Numbered from the stretch's first letter, positions 1 to 12,332 are shown. The stretch: 64,000 nt of DNA from Alopecurus myosuroides (GCA_028641055.1 CM054063.1:42479304-42543303); one strand, 5' to 3'. Numbers and translations are program-made. The notes: generated from the letters alone by a model not told the origin.

Positions 1-310
1 GTCAATAACTCTGTTCCACCATTCTAGCCAGATAATCTATTCTCCAAATGAATCAACTTCTATTCAGCTATACACCCTCCATACAAAACCTATACCTCTA
101 CTAATATTGTTCCGGTGGTTTCCAAATTCCCTGATATCTTTCCAGAAGAGTTGCCAGGAATTCCTATTGTTTTGAACTTCCATATAAACTATCCAATGTG
201 CACGATATGTTTCACGTGTCACAACTCAAGAGGATCTTCCCAAGAAGTATCCGGACCTTTTCTTTTCTCAGTAGGAATCTCGGGGCGCGATTCCTTCAAG
301 GGGGGGCGTT
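1..310 (+). pseudogene. Ty3/gypsy (Tekay-like) pol remnant, internally deleted
   Basis: This is the tail of the internal region of the LTR element whose 3' LTR follows directly. Around 115-165 it reads VVSKFPDIFPEELPGIP, the well-known segment just before the reverse transcriptase core of Tekay/Del-type gypsy elements. By about 230-305 it already reads like the C-terminal end of the polyprotein: a K-YPDLF stretch, then ISGRDSFKGG and a stop. Most of RT, RNase H and integrase is therefore missing between roughly 170 and 230. The fragment cannot encode an active protein. Its left part runs off the window. The family call rests on two short motifs plus the adjacent LTR. Confidence 0.6.
297..310 (+). 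other. Polypurine tract of the gypsy element
   Basis: A purine run (AAGGGGGGG) lies immediately 5' of the LTR start TGTAACATCC. This is where the plus-strand primer forms in LTR retrotransposons, and it marks the following LTR as the 3' LTR of a plus-strand element. Confidence 0.6.
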
Positions 311-3300
311 TGTAACATCCCAAGTATGAAAACTCCCCTTAGAATGATTGATTTCTTGTTTCTTAAAGTATTGCATCATGTCATCATGTTTATTTATGTG
401 TTTGCATTGTTTACTATTTGTTTTGCATCTGTTCTTAATTGTTTTCACAATGAAACTCAAACAATTTCAAATACTTTGTTTTCATACTTGTTCTGTTACA
501 ACTTTTGGAATAAAAATCACAAATGAAAACAACCAAATTGTTCCATTTTAGTCCATGTTGATCACTCCTTAATTTGTTGGTTTTAATCAAACCATTAATC
601 CAATCAATTAATTCTAATTCACTTCAAATTCAAACCAAATGTATTTCAAATCAGTACCCATTTGAATCCATGGAATACACCAAACAAATGTAATCCTTAA
701 TCACATTAACTCTTAGGGGTAACCCTATTAAAAATGTTGTTTTCAATAAGGTATTTAATATTTAAATTCTTTCAAATTTGGTTTCAAATACAAACAGTAT
801 TTAAATGTCAACTTTTTGCAAACCAATCTTGAAAATTGTTTTCTAGTTACCTAAATAACTTAAACTAATTTTTCTGGAATTTTTCCTAAACAAAAACCTA
901 CCCATTTCTTCCAATTCTGTTTTCTGCAAAAAAAAAAAAAGTAAAACAGAAAAATAAAAAAGAGGAAAACTACAGCGCGCACGCGTCACCTAAGCAAACC
1001 CAGCCCACCTAAGCCTACGCGCGCGCAGCCCAGCCCATCTTCTTCTGTCCGAGGTACGGCAGTGCATCGGGGCCGCCACGTCGCTGTACGGCGGCAGCCG
1101 ACGGCCACCCCATGTTTTCCGCGCCTATAAGACCCCCACGGAACCCTAGGGCGCAACCCTAACTCCTAGGCCTCCTGTCTCCTCCTCGATCCGCCGCAAT
1201 TTCCTCTCTCCTCGTCGTTTCCCTTCTCTAAAACCCTCACCGGCGGCAGCTCCTCTGAAACCCGCCATGGCGCCGCCACTTCCTAATCCCACCTAGCCAC
1301 TTGCCTACTGGAACCGACTCTCCACCATCTACTCTCCCTCTTGGACACCTGCGGGAGCACGGGGAGTCACCGGATCTGCGACACCGTCAACGAACTCGTC
1401 GCCGGCCGCGCTACACCGAACCTCTGCAACCTCTACCGCCGCGGTGAGCTCCACCGTTCTCATCCACTCTCTGTGGCGCGTCCAGGTCTGCACGCATCGC
1501 TACCACCGCATCACCAGCACGAGCGCATGTTTCCGTTGATCGCCGCCGGCCGCTCCGTCAGGTTGCAGTCGCGGTTGCATTTGTTCGTCAGAGTTTCAGT
1601 TCATGCCTTGTAACGTTATCCTCTCTGCGCCCTGCTACCTGACAAGCAACGCTCACTCACCGTACTGGTTCAGTCTAACGCGCAGCGAGCGAGAGGTGCA
1701 GGGTTCGAGCCCCTGCCCTCGCGGGATTAAAATTCCCCACTTTTTTCGACGGAGTACTGACAGGGAGGGGCCCCTGTCAGTCACTCGTGTGTCCACGCGG
1801 GCACAGCACGGTTTGGGTCCCCCCTGTCAGTGACTGGGTGCGTTTCCAGTGCGTATAAAATGATTTCAAACATTTCTGTAGTTCAAACCTAGGTCCAATT
1901 AAATCACAGATTGGCCCCTGGTTTTGAAACCTAAATAACTTTTATTTTATAACTCTTAAAAATGAAAATAAAATATCCACACTGGTCTAAATTTAATTCT
2001 CTATCTTTTGGTATCATTTGTTCACTGTTTTGAAATTCCAAAATGCAATTTAAATTTGAATTCAAATGTTTCAATTGCAAATTGCTAAAATCAATAACTA
2101 ATTCATTATTAATCCAAATAATGCAAATAACATATGTTTTCCATACCATTTTGCATAACCTATCCAAATATAATTTTTGTTTCCTGTTTTGAATAATTAA
2201 ATTGCCTAAACAATTTAAACCTTGTTTAATTCAATTAAAATTGCTAAAATCATAACTTGCTCAAATTTAATTATTTCTAAACATGTAAAATATGTTTTCA
2301 AACCAGAAAAACATAACCCTTTCAAATATGAACTTGGTTTAATATTTTGAACAACTAAAATTCAATTAACATCCACACTTGAATTATTTCCAATTAAAAC
2401 TTGCTTAATCTTGTTTACTTAATAATTAAAGCATCCTATTTCCTTTTGCAATAATTGAAACATGTAATCCAACTAAAATTTGATGTTCTTTTCAAATATC
2501 AACTTGGTCTCCTGTTTTGAACAATTTAACTTGATGAAAACAACCAATTGTTGTGCAACATCATTAAGTAACCAAAATTTCCAAACTTAATAAATAAATT
2601 CTTAACTTGTTAACTATCATTCCAATTGCATCTAACTTTGTTACATTATTGTTTTCATCATGCATGCATCATGATAATTCACTTACACATGATGTTTAGT
2701 TGTAGAACAATTAATCCAACCATCAGGCATGGGCTTCCATATGCAATTCAATTGCATATGGGTCCATTTAAATTGTGTTATCTTGTCAACTAGTTTACTC
2801 TGATGCATCTATTAACATGACATGCATCATCCCATGTTTGTGAACCTATGCCATGTATTGATTGCCCGTCTTCCTTCGTTGTTGTTTTTTGCTTCTTCTC
2901 GATTATACGACGACGTTGAGACGGACGATCTTTACGGTACTTCTTCACAGGATTTCAGCTCAGTACCGGGATACTGAGTTTGCAGGCAAGTTATCACTCA
3001 CATGAACCATCGAGTTCCCTTCTACACTTGTTTCAGATACTATCCTTTGTCTACTTTTGCTAGCCCTATGTATCGTTGCTTGTTCTCCGAACCCATCACA
3101 TGATACCCTGAAACCTGATATTGCCTCACTTCCATACCTAAAACCCCTTGCTTGTTGCCTTAGTCCTACTAGCATGCTTAGAGTTTCTTTTGCTCGAGTC
3201 TGTTGCCGGTTACTCCTTTTACCTTACTACTGTTCTTCGGGATCGGGTTTAACTCAATCAACCTGTTAATGCTATGCTTAATAATAAACTTGGTGATAAG

Positions 3301-4761
3301 GCACCGGCAGGAGGCCCATGGGTGGTTTTGAGGCCTGCTAGTGTCGCCCCCCTAATTAGGAAAAGAGTCTTGTCTACTGATCCATGATGAGCGCACTACC
3401 CGCATGTGGGAAGCGAGTATGGGCGCCCCCCTCAACTTGACCCGATTCGCATCTCGTCCAAATCGCCGTACTAGTTCGGGCTTTCCATTTGCTGCATGCA
3501 TGATCTTGCGAGCCCTTGGCGCCCGGGTGGAACTTTCATAGTCGGCATTTAGGGCGGCGTGGTCTTCCAGTGCTATGAAGGTCCCCACTTCTTCGGGGGG
3601 TGGATTAGCCGCGCACGCACAGCACGCGGTGCTTTGGGCTTGATGCGAAGAAGGGTTGGTTGTGTTGAGTACCTCGCTTGGTGGGGTGATTTCCCATCTG
3701 GCGGGTTATTCATACGTGTACGGCTAAATTGGTGCATCCCTGCAGGGTATTCTTCTCGAGAAGCCGTGTTTTCCGCGGTTATGGTTAACTTGGTGAAAGT
3801 ACTGGCTAACAAGTTCTCAGGACAACTTTAACTTAACTAATGTGATTCACCCATCTAATACTAATCTTGACTAGTAATAGGTTTATTTACACAATAACTT
3901 GATTCATCTTTAATCCAACTGTGTGAGTTATCCTCGGATTGCTTCTTCGGATAAGGGGCGAGATCCAGGATTGGTTTGTTTGAAGTTATCTTTCAGTTGG
4001 TTACCACACTCGATCTTATCTTCTATCTGTTAGCCGGAACTTGTAGTTATCTCTGTAGTTGGTTATAGCAGCCCGCTGCATCTTTTATATCACCCCTTCC
4101 TTCCGTTGATCCCAAGCATCCGTGCTTGTGTTGACGGGTAATCTCTTTGGTGAAGTGTGAGTCTTGCTTGCCAGTACTTAAATGTACTGACCCCGTTGGG
4201 GCTGTGGTTTATGCAGACTACGACTACGATGATCACCAGGATGGCTACTTCGTGGAGTTCGACGAGACTGCAGACGAGTAGATAGCGGACCCGGGAAGGA
4301 TCCGAAGACTACGTGGATGGGCTTCGTCTTCTTTATTTTCCCCGGCTTCTTAAGCCTTTTGGATTTGTCTGTACTCAGACACCGTTGTTTGCTTCCGCTG
4401 ATGTAATGAATGCTATGTTGGGACAAGTGTCCTCTGAATGAGTGTATTTGCTATTCTCTGCCTTAGTGAAGGCTATTTGCAATATCATTTCATTCTTTTG
4501 TGTCTTAGAGACATTCTGTGGTATCATTTCGTTCCAACCTGTTGAAGTACAGTGCGTGCTTGATATGAAGTACGTCGACAGCAGTACTCGGGATTTCTAG
4601 CGGATAGTTGACATCGACGATGGAATAGCAGGGCTTGTGTTGTCGCGCATAAGCGCAGGCCTACCAGGAAGCTGGGACGTGGGAGCAGGTATGCCCCATA
4701 ATCCAAGCACCTGCTATCCAGTTCGGCCCGATGAGTATCCTCTAGAAATCAGGGTGCGACA
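311..4761 (+). mobile_element. 3' LTR (about 4.45 kb) of a Tekay-like Ty3/gypsy retrotransposon
   Basis: The LTR starts TGTAACATCCC after a polypurine tract and ends GGGTGCGACA, giving the expected TG...CA termini. Its right flank (4762 onward) drops straight into a satellite monomer, so the element inserted into the satellite array. A likely promoter lies near 1120-1200, with a CTATAAGACC TATA-like box followed by GC-rich, CT-rich leader sequence. The rest is AT-rich and noncoding; short ORFs at 1341-1833 and 3057-3831 have no recognisable domain. The 5' LTR lies outside the window, so the target duplication and LTR divergence cannot be read. LTRs of 3-4.5 kb are normal for Tekay elements. 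Confidence 0.75.
1660..1748 (+). other. tRNA-like Pol III box pair inside the LTR
   Basis: TGGTTCAGTCTA near 1666 resembles an A box. About 36 bp downstream, GGTTCGAGCCC (1702-1712) matches a B box and sits in a perfect T-arm-like hairpin (CAGGG/CCCTG with loop TTCGAGC). A T6 run follows at about 1741-1746, as for a Pol III terminator. A complete cloverleaf with a pairing acceptor stem is not visible, so this is a tRNA-derived fragment or SINE-head remnant rather than a tRNA gene. Confidence 0.3.
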
Positions 4762-5716
4762 TCTTTGAATTCCAAAGCACACAACACACCTATACTAACA
4801 TGGTATGGCACCCCCTAGCTTGTGTTGGGATCCAGACGCTCCGTAGCCCCCCTCCCGGTGAAACCCTAGCCCCGCTGGAGAAATACCTGACTTATACGGA
4901 AACACGCGGTAACTTCGTCGAAAGGGGGTAGCAATGTGGAACTATTTGCTTGTTTGTGCTAGGATAGCCCATAGAAACACAAAACAAAAAGGTAGAACCC
5001 ACCTCTTCGGAAGATTCACGATGTTTGGTGTGATATAGGAGTTTCACCCTATAAGCGCTCACGAGAGAGAAGTGGATGCCGGTGAAGCGGGTCACACCCC
5101 GGAGAGAAATATTTGACATCCAATGCACACAACACACCTATACTAACATGTGATGGCACCCCCTAGCTTGTGTTGGGATCCAGACGCTCCGTAGCCCCCC
5201 TCCCGGTGAAACCCTAGCCCCGCTGGGGAAATACCTGACTTATACGGAAACACGCGGTAACTGCGTCGAAAGGGGGTAGCAATGTGGAACTATTTGCTTG
5301 GTTTGCTAGGATAGCCAATATGAACACAAAACAAAAAGGTAGAACCCACCTCTTTGGAAGATTCACGATGTTTGGACCGATACAGGAGTTTCACCCTATA
5401 AGCGCTCACGAGAGAGAAGTGGATGCCGGTGAAGCGGGTCACACCCCGGAGGGAAATCTTTGACATCCAAAGCACACAAAACACCTATACTATCATGGTA
5501 TGGCACCCCTAGCTTGTGTTGGGATCCAGACGCTCCGTAGCCCCCCTCCCGGTGAAACCCTACCCGTTGGAGAAATACCGGATTTATACGGAAACACACG
5601 TTAACGGCGTCGAAAGGGGGTTGCAATGTGGAACTATTTGCTTAGTTGTGCTAGGATAGCCCATAGGAACACAAAACAAAAAGGTAGAACCCACCTCTTC
5701 GGAAGATTCACAATGT
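4762..5716 (-). repeat. Satellite array, about 2.7 monomers of a ~350-bp repeat
   Basis: Nearly identical copies follow each other with a period near 350 bp; the landmark CGTCGAAAGGGGGT recurs near 4918, 5267 and 5610. The same monomer, in the opposite orientation, makes up 56861-64000. The array is cut on the left by the gypsy LTR and stops mid-monomer at about 5716, where unrelated AT-rich DNA begins. Confidence 0.9.
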
Positions 5717-6719
5717 TTCCACCTCATATTCTTTGAAATCTCTACTCCTGTATTCGAGGAATCTCATTTTAGTGATGGCTTTCGTTCTACTGTTTATAAA
5801 TCGTATTTATATTTTTCCTAGACTTGTATTAGACCTATATAATGCAATTCCGAAGCCTGAAAATTTATTGGATGAATATTTGTATTATTTATTTTCTTTT
5901 GAATAATAATGGTTTTAATCAAAAACGTAAATAAAACAAGTTTAAACCATCAAAATGGAAAAATAACTTTCGATCTTTCTTAGTCACACCAAAATGAAGC
6001 TTTGGTGAGATTTTGACCTTGTTTGAGTTCCAAAGGTTTGAAACTCATCTCATTTTCTTGAACTCTCTACTAGTCTGTTCAAGATATCACATGTTACACA
6101 AGGCTTTTTCATTCCATTCTTTATAAGACAGGTTTATATGTTTTTCTCGTTACTATATGACATAACACTACTATGTGCGTGGGCTTTATATTTTTTCGAT
6201 TTTTTTTGAATTATGTATGCTCATTTCAAGCTTGGTCAACCCTCTATTTGGCCGGCCGAAAAGCTTCTAGAAGGAAACAAAGAGATTCGACCTGGGCTGT
6301 TGGATCGACGCCTTCTAGAAGGAATCGTGCATCGGACGGATGCGCTCGCAGCCACAGCGATTCACGAGACGCTCGTTCTGCGCACTGATTGGTTGGTCCG
6401 TTGGCCACAGGGATCCATGGTTTCTATGTGTTCTACATATGATTTCTTTGCTGTTAAGTATTAAACCATGTTATTTAAATAGAAAAATATAAAAAATAGA
6501 AGAATTATTCAAAACATAATGAAACTTCAGATTTACTAGAGCGATGATTTTTATCTATTTTACATATGATTTTTCTATTAAACCATGTGATTTAAATAAA
6601 AAAATTAAAAAAATAGAAGAATTATTCAAAACATAATGAAACTTCAGATTTACACTATATATGTAGAATAGATGTCTAGGAAATTAATTTGGCTGATTTA
6701 GACCAGATGCCAAAAAATG
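5717..6719. repeat. AT-rich spacer with a ~127-bp tandem duplication
   Basis: No gene is seen. Two copies of a segment containing TAGAAGAATTATTCAAAAC and a following CATAATGAAACTTCAG lie at about 6425-6540 and 6553-6655. A weaker duplication links 5727-5830 with 6050-6150. A GC-richer patch at 6240-6420 holds a short ORF without a recognised domain. Confidence 0.5.
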
Positions 6720-7985
6720 TTGAAGCACAAATGGGGTATTTACCCTAGCTTCGGACCTCATTTGAAGCACATTTCTCATGAGAATAGAGCGATGGTTTCA
6801 AATGAGCATAAATAATTCAAAAAAAAATGACATGAATCCAACGCACCATGTTGTTATATGCGATATAGTTGCTCCTCAAATTTATTTGGATAATTTTGAA
6901 AAGGTAAATTTTTCATGAAATTACAAACGGGGGTGTTTACCCTAGCTTCACACCTCATTTGAAGCACATTTCTCATGAGAATAGAGCGATGGTTTTAAAT
7001 GAGGATAAATAATTCAAAATAATCAAAATTACATGAATCCAACGTACCATGTTGTTATATGCGATATAGTTGCTCCTCTAATTTATTTGGATAATTTTGA
7101 CAAGGTAGAATTTTTCATGAAATTACAAACGGGGGTGTTTACCCTAGCTTTAGACCTCATTTGAAGCACATTTCTCATGAGAATAGAGCGATGGTTTCAA
7201 ATGAGCATAAATAATTCAAAAAAATCAAAATGACATGAATCCAACGCACAATGATGTTATATGTGATATAGTTGCTCCTCAAATTTATTTGGATAATTTC
7301 GACAAGGTCGAAATTTTCATGAAAATTTCAAACGGGGGTGTTTACCCTAGCTTCAGACCTCATTTGAAGCACATTTCTCATGAGAATAGAGCGATGGTTT
7401 CAAATGAGCATAAATAATTCAAAAAAAATCAAAATGACATAAATTCAACGCACAATGTTGTTATATGTGATATAGTTGCTCCTCAAATTTATTTGGATAA
7501 TTTTGACAAGGTCGAAATTTTCATGAAATTTCAAACGGGGGTGTCTACCCTAGCTTCAGACCTCATTTGAAGCACATTTCTCATGAGAATAGAGCGATGG
7601 TTTCAAATGAGCATAAATGATTCAAAAAAAATCAAAATGACATGAATCCAACGCACAATGTTGTTATATGTGATATAGTTGCTCCTCAAATTTATTTGGA
7701 TCGGATAATTTTGACTAGTTCGAAATTTTCATGAAATTTCAAACGGGGGTGTCTACCCTAGCTTCAGACCTCATTTGAAGAACATTTCTCATGAGAATAG
7801 AGCGATGGTTTCAAATGAGCATAAATGATTCAAAAAAAATTCAAAATGACATGAATCCAAAGAACAATGTTGTTATATGTGATATAGTTGCTCATCAAAT
7901 TTATTTGGATCAAATAATTTTGACAAGTTTGAATTTTTCATGATAATTTTTATAATAGCTTCAGACCTCATTTGAAGCACATTTG
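6720..7985. repeat. Tandem array, about six copies of a ~205-bp unit
   Basis: The landmark AAACGGGGGTGT(T/C)TACCC recurs at about 6927, 7127, 7330, 7532 and 7741, with degenerate edge copies near 6730 and 7950. Each unit also carries CATTTGAAGCACATTTCTC and GATATAGTTGCTCCTC. The inner copies are the most alike and the outer ones are eroded, as in arrays grown by unequal exchange. No coding potential is preserved. Confidence 0.85.
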
Positions 7986-8256
7986 CCTAAATTTTTGGAA
8001 TGACTTGGTTCAACATCATACAACATTATTCAAACATTCTTTTCGCTTTTAATCTACATTCTGGCTCGTGATTTTGTTCATAAATACTCAAAATTAATTA
8101 AAAACGGTGAACTCGTTGAAATAGGCGCAATTTCATAGATTCGACGATAGTTTTAGAAAGACGGCATAATTTAACTAAAAACATTGAAAAAACTTAAAAA
8201 AAACTACGGTTGGCCGAGGATCGCCGCAATCACCCCTCCTGGTCGTCGCCCTCCTT

Positions 8257-8823
8257 CTAGACGTCGTCCTCTTCCTCGTTGTCCTCATCGCTGTCGTCGT
8301 AGGCCAGCATGTTGGAGGGCCCCGCCTCGTGGTCGTTCGCCACCGTAGCGAGCCCATGCCGCTACGCTCTTCCTTGGATCCGTAGTCGGTGCAGCTGCGC
8401 CTGCTCGGAGGGATGGCGGCGGTCCCGCCTCTCGCTCTGCAGGGAAGCCTTGCGCCGGTCGCTCTCGTACAGCGCGACGAGCGCTTGCTGCTCATCCGAC
8501 ATCGCGGTTGCGGTGAGTTTCCGGTAGACCTTCTCCTCGAGCCAAGATCGGGCCTGGTGGAACGCCACCTCGTTCCGCCATGTTTCGAACGAGTAGATGA
8601 CGGCGTGCTTCTCGGGCCAGATAGGCTGTCTCCTCCTGTGCCTCCTCCAGTGCTGCGCCTCCTGCGGCGGCTCCTGCTCGGGCGCCGCCTCCGCCTGCGG
8701 CTGCTGCTCGTTCTCCTTGTAGTAGACCTTGTTGTCGCTATCGCCGTCACTGTGGCCCCGCATCGCGGCCGTGGGGCGGCAGTACAACGGCGAGTTGCGG
8801 TTTGCACGGAGCCGGCGAGGCAT
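8257..8823 (-). pseudogene. Hypothetical acidic-tailed protein with one in-frame stop
   Basis: The product is unidentified. ATG at 8823 opens a frame that begins MPRRLRANRNSPLYCRP. It passes through a Q/E/A-rich stretch and a basic-aromatic core around residues 70-110 (FETWRNEVAFHQARSWLEEK). It meets TAG at 8362-8364, then stays open in the same frame to TAG at 8257-8259 with a strongly acidic end (DDSDEDNEEEDDV). The continued open frame and the composition shift suggest one ancestral protein of about 188 residues broken by one nonsense change. An Athila element lies 130 bp upstream, within the likely promoter. Such proteins are often carried by grass DNA transposons, but I cannot assign a family. 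Confidence 0.45.
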
Positions 8824-8953
8824 CGTCTCGGGGTGTCTAGGTGGAAATGCGGCGATGAGAGCGAGTGCGGTGAGGGCGAGATTAACGGCTAGAATGGGGA
8901 GAGCGGCGAGCGGCGAGGGGCCTTTTGTAGCCCTGACGGGGCATTTGCTGCGC

Positions 8954-10532
8954 TGATGGCTCCCAAGTGCAGGAGATCAATTGTAGTACTTTTTGAATTA
9001 GAAAGGTTGTCGAACCCACGAGGAGCAGAAGGAACTGGTAAGTAGAATAGCAAAGGAATAATAAAAACAACATGTGTATTTGTGTTTTAATTGTGTAGTG
9101 CAAGTAAAGTAAAATGCGGAAAGTAAATTGCAGCAAGTAGTAGGTCTCAATGAGAGACAAAGCCCAATCCTCTAATGCGCAAGAGGACAAGCTCAAGTGT
9201 GTGTTTGTATCTTATATGTGGAAAACGTTCCCGAGGGCTGCACGGATTTAGCTGGCATAGTGATTCATTGCATAACATGTTTGTATATCTTGTCTAGTTT
9301 TAATCTTGTTCGGACGGAGCCACAAATAGGAATAGCTAAATAAATAAACTATCACCCCTTATGATGGATCACGTGGCCAATTAAATGACAACACAAGAAT
9401 TATTAAGACATGATGTCCCACCATAGCCTTATGCTCTATGGTCCCCGATACAAGTACCCTCATAATGCAATTCAACGACTCTGTCTCAAGTTCCTGTCAC
9501 CTAAATACATCATCACGTCACTACACTACGGTGTTCTCGTATGAGCCCATGTAGGTGAAGTGTTGTACAGTCGACGTTCGTATAACACCATCATAGAATC
9601 ACATAAAAGATAAATACTAGACCAAATAACAACTCATACTATGTAACAAATCATTGCCAATTCATCCTATGCCCTCAGGAACATGCGGGAACTACTCACA
9701 ACGTGCAAACATGATCATGTATGGTGACATATGTAACGGAGTACAATAACACGTATCTAGGGTGTAGCAATGATCAAACTATGAGGGAAACGGTGATGGT
9801 GATGGTGGAGATACAGGTGCTGGTGAGGATGGTGATGGAGATGCCTCCTCCCACGCCAAGGAGGAGATGGGGATCAAGATGGGGATGATTTCCCCCTTCT
9901 CCGGAGCTCCGGATCAGCAGGATCTGTCTCCCCCATGGAGAGTTTCGAGAGTTTCGCCGCCCTGGCGGCTCCGTCTCGTCTCGGGAAAATTAGGGTGTTC
10001 ATTTTTGGGGAAGACAGAGTCGTCAGCCAAAAGACCTCGAGGAGGAGGTGCTGTTGGCCCATTTGGGGGCCCCACACGCGGCCAGGGAATCTGGCTGCGT
10101 GGGCTACCCCCTTTTGGGCCTCCTGGCCCTCCTCCTTTGTGTCTTGTGCCCACGGCCTTTCTCGCGAAGAAAAACTGACAGGGTTTCTTTCCTTTCGCAA
10201 TTTGGATACCTGTAGCTCCTGAAACATCAAAAACATGAAAACAGGTGTTTTCTGACACCCAGAAATTAAATACGACAAATAGGGACTTTGTAGGAAAGTC
10301 CCATAAAATCATCTAAAACATGCAAAACAATGATATAACATTGATAAAACATCCCAATAATGCCTATATGGAGTTTATAAATGATGATATAAAATGCACG
10401 TCTCATGCGCCGCGCGTGACATTACTCCGGCAGCCTTTGACCGACGCGGGGGCCCGCGGTTTTCCCACGCGTCGCTGAACCCAGCGGGAAGCTTGGGTGT
10501 GGACTATTCAAACTGCGCGGTCCCACCTGTCA
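8954..10532 (-). repeat. 3' LTR of the Athila element
   Basis: On the plus strand it runs TGATGGCTCCCAAGTG...CCCACCTGTCA. It matches the other LTR along its length but lacks ~70 bp that the other copy has at about 18247-18315, between short TATGT-like repeats. A hairpin-forming GCGGCCA...TGGCTGC segment lies near 10080. GC-rich ORFs read through both LTRs are not conserved genes. Confidence 0.9.
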
Positions 10533-10546
10533 ACTCCCCCAAGCTT
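10533..10546 (-). other. Polypurine tract of the Athila element
   Basis: On the minus strand the run GCTTGGGGGAGT abuts the 3' LTR. The LTR copies diverge exactly at this point, which fixes the LTR boundary at 10532. Confidence 0.7.
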
Positions 10547-11993
10547 AAACCTTTGCTCGTCCTCGAGTAAATAAGGACATAGATCATTACATGCATCAAC
10601 GGTCTTATGGTTGATAAATAAATACGGGCATTGTATCATCATCATGTTCAGTTATAATGCAAGATGAATGAATAGAACTCATACACATAAGGATAACATA
10701 TTTGAAGCTCTAGCAAACACCCCGTACTTTTGAAAGCAAATAACCATTGTATGTTGGACAATCGAATTATACTCTTTAATTTGGAGAAAGATAAATGAGT
10801 AGAGGTAAAACATGATCAAGTCTCATTTAGTTTCCAAACTATTCAGCTTAAATTACTAATTGTAATGTTGCATCCATTGGGCTAAGACTCTCATTGCCCC
10901 TTTATCATTAGCATCTTAATTTATGAATGTTGAAGTAATGTGGTTGACAAGGTGTTGGTTGAATTTCTCATGCCTCGTGAGTGTGAAAACCTACTCCATG
11001 ATTACTCAACTTAAGATTCCTAATAAGATTTGTACAATCATAATAAGTATTAATGACATCATAGAGAATTGCAAAGAGGTACCTCTTTCCCCATGACATA
11101 GAAACCAGCCCATGTCACAATAACAAGATGAACAAACGGGGTAGACTCATCATCCTTTTTATTTCATTCACTATATGCATAGCTTCTTATTTTATTGTAG
11201 GATGTGTTTCTAGAGTCCACTCTAGCTGTAAGTAAATTTCCACCATGATCAAGCATGGCTTGGGTTAGCGTCCCAAAGCAATTTCTCTAGTCATATATAC
11301 TTACTCATCAAAACTTACTATTCCTCTATTTCATTTCGGCATGGCAGGAGTCCAAAAACAAAAGCACATGACATCAAATAAATATAAAATTTCTTTGTGC
11401 AATGTTGAAAGCTTTTCACGTGATGCACGTGTTAGCCAACTCCCAACCAAAATCCTTGTCAAGCACAAAACTTTTAGCTCCCATTAATGGGTCATGTTTG
11501 TTAAGTGCAATAGAAATAAATGTGTGCATTCAAAAGTTCGTGAGATTCTTATCCCAAATTCAGCCCATGCCAATTAATAACGTAAGCATAGTAATTTAGA
11601 GCATAAATGAAACTATAACATGGTGAACATGCTCGGAATAGCCATTAAGCTAATAGATAGATAGTGGATTTATGTTTTATTGAGATAATTCTACAATTGT
11701 CCAACACACTCAAGTTAATTAATTTCAAGACAAGATGTGATCGAAACCTCTAAATATGCCATGCTCATTTGCATGAGTGTTACCCATAAATCCCCAAAAC
11801 AAGGGAATCATGGATGACACCATACTTTATTATTCATTGATAAACCATAAGACGGGGATGCATGATAATGCTCAATGAGCTCACTCAAGCCTAAACGAAA
11901 ACGATACTAGATGAATAAAAGCAAGACACACCAAAACTAGATAGACATGATAAAGCTGATAAAAGACGGGGGATAGGTGAAACTCCCCCAAGC
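10547..11993. other. Noncoding 3' region of the Athila element
   Basis: AT-rich sequence between the polypurine tract and the extra ORF. It occupies the position where Athila elements may carry an envelope-like gene, but no open frame or transmembrane-rich product is seen. Confidence 0.5.
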
Positions 11994-12332
11994 TTAGAAG
12001 TTTGCTCCCTCTGCGGCTATCTCCTTTTCATATTCAGCCTCCCACTCTTCCTTCCTCTTGTCGTAATCTTCCTTCCACTCCAGATTCATGAAGTGGTGGG
12101 CATCAAGGCTGCGTTCAACAATATAGTTATACCTGAAACCTGTTTGTTCTAGAGCCTCCAGCCTCTCCTCCAGCGTGCATTCGGTCTTGGGAGCCTTCAC
12201 CTCCTCCATGAGCAACACAACATCCTTCAAGGTCAGGGTTTTCATGGGGGTCATCACGGAGTTTAGGTAATGGTTCACAATGCCTCCCTTGGGTGGATCT
12301 TCCCCCCCTAGGTTGGATCCGAAGCTTGACAT
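11994..12332 (-). CDS. Small extra ORF downstream of integrase
   Basis: A 112-residue frame starts at ATG 12332 (MSSFGSNLGGEDPPKGGIVN) and ends in a charged helical tail (EWKEDYDKRKEEWEAEYEK). It lies between integrase and the 3' LTR, on the element's coding strand. Residues 35-60 contain LTLKDVVLLMEEV and the rest is rich in Glu and Lys, so a soluble coiled or helical protein is likely. It has no signal peptide or membrane segment, so it is not an envelope-like protein. I do not recognise the family. It may be an accessory ORF of this Athila lineage or a captured exon. It is uninterrupted, unlike the neighbouring pol. Confidence 0.4.
   Translation of the reverse strand: MSSFGSNLGGEDPPKGGIVNHYLNSVMTPMKTLTLKDVVLLMEEVKAPKTECTLEERLEALEQTGFRYNYIVERSLDAHHFMNLEWKEDYDKRKEEWEAEYEKEIAAEGANF

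Noticed and set aside
1660..1748. A functional tRNA gene
   Set aside because: No pairing acceptor stem or complete anticodon arm could be found, only A/B boxes and a T-arm.
1341..1833. ORFs of 76-90 codons in the GC-rich part of the gypsy LTR
   Set aside because: They lie in the leader region of an LTR with no domain and no codon signal.
8175..8892. Arg/Ser/Thr-rich 210-aa minus ORF and Leu-rich 167-aa plus ORF
   Set aside because: They are shadows of the frame at 8257-8823, whose acidic C-terminus and balanced composition are more protein-like.
9867..10312. Overlapping ORFs of 95-134 codons on both strands in the left LTR
   Set aside because: The same overlapping ORFs occur in the other LTR (18337-18892). 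They arise from a GC-rich LTR segment and have no domain.
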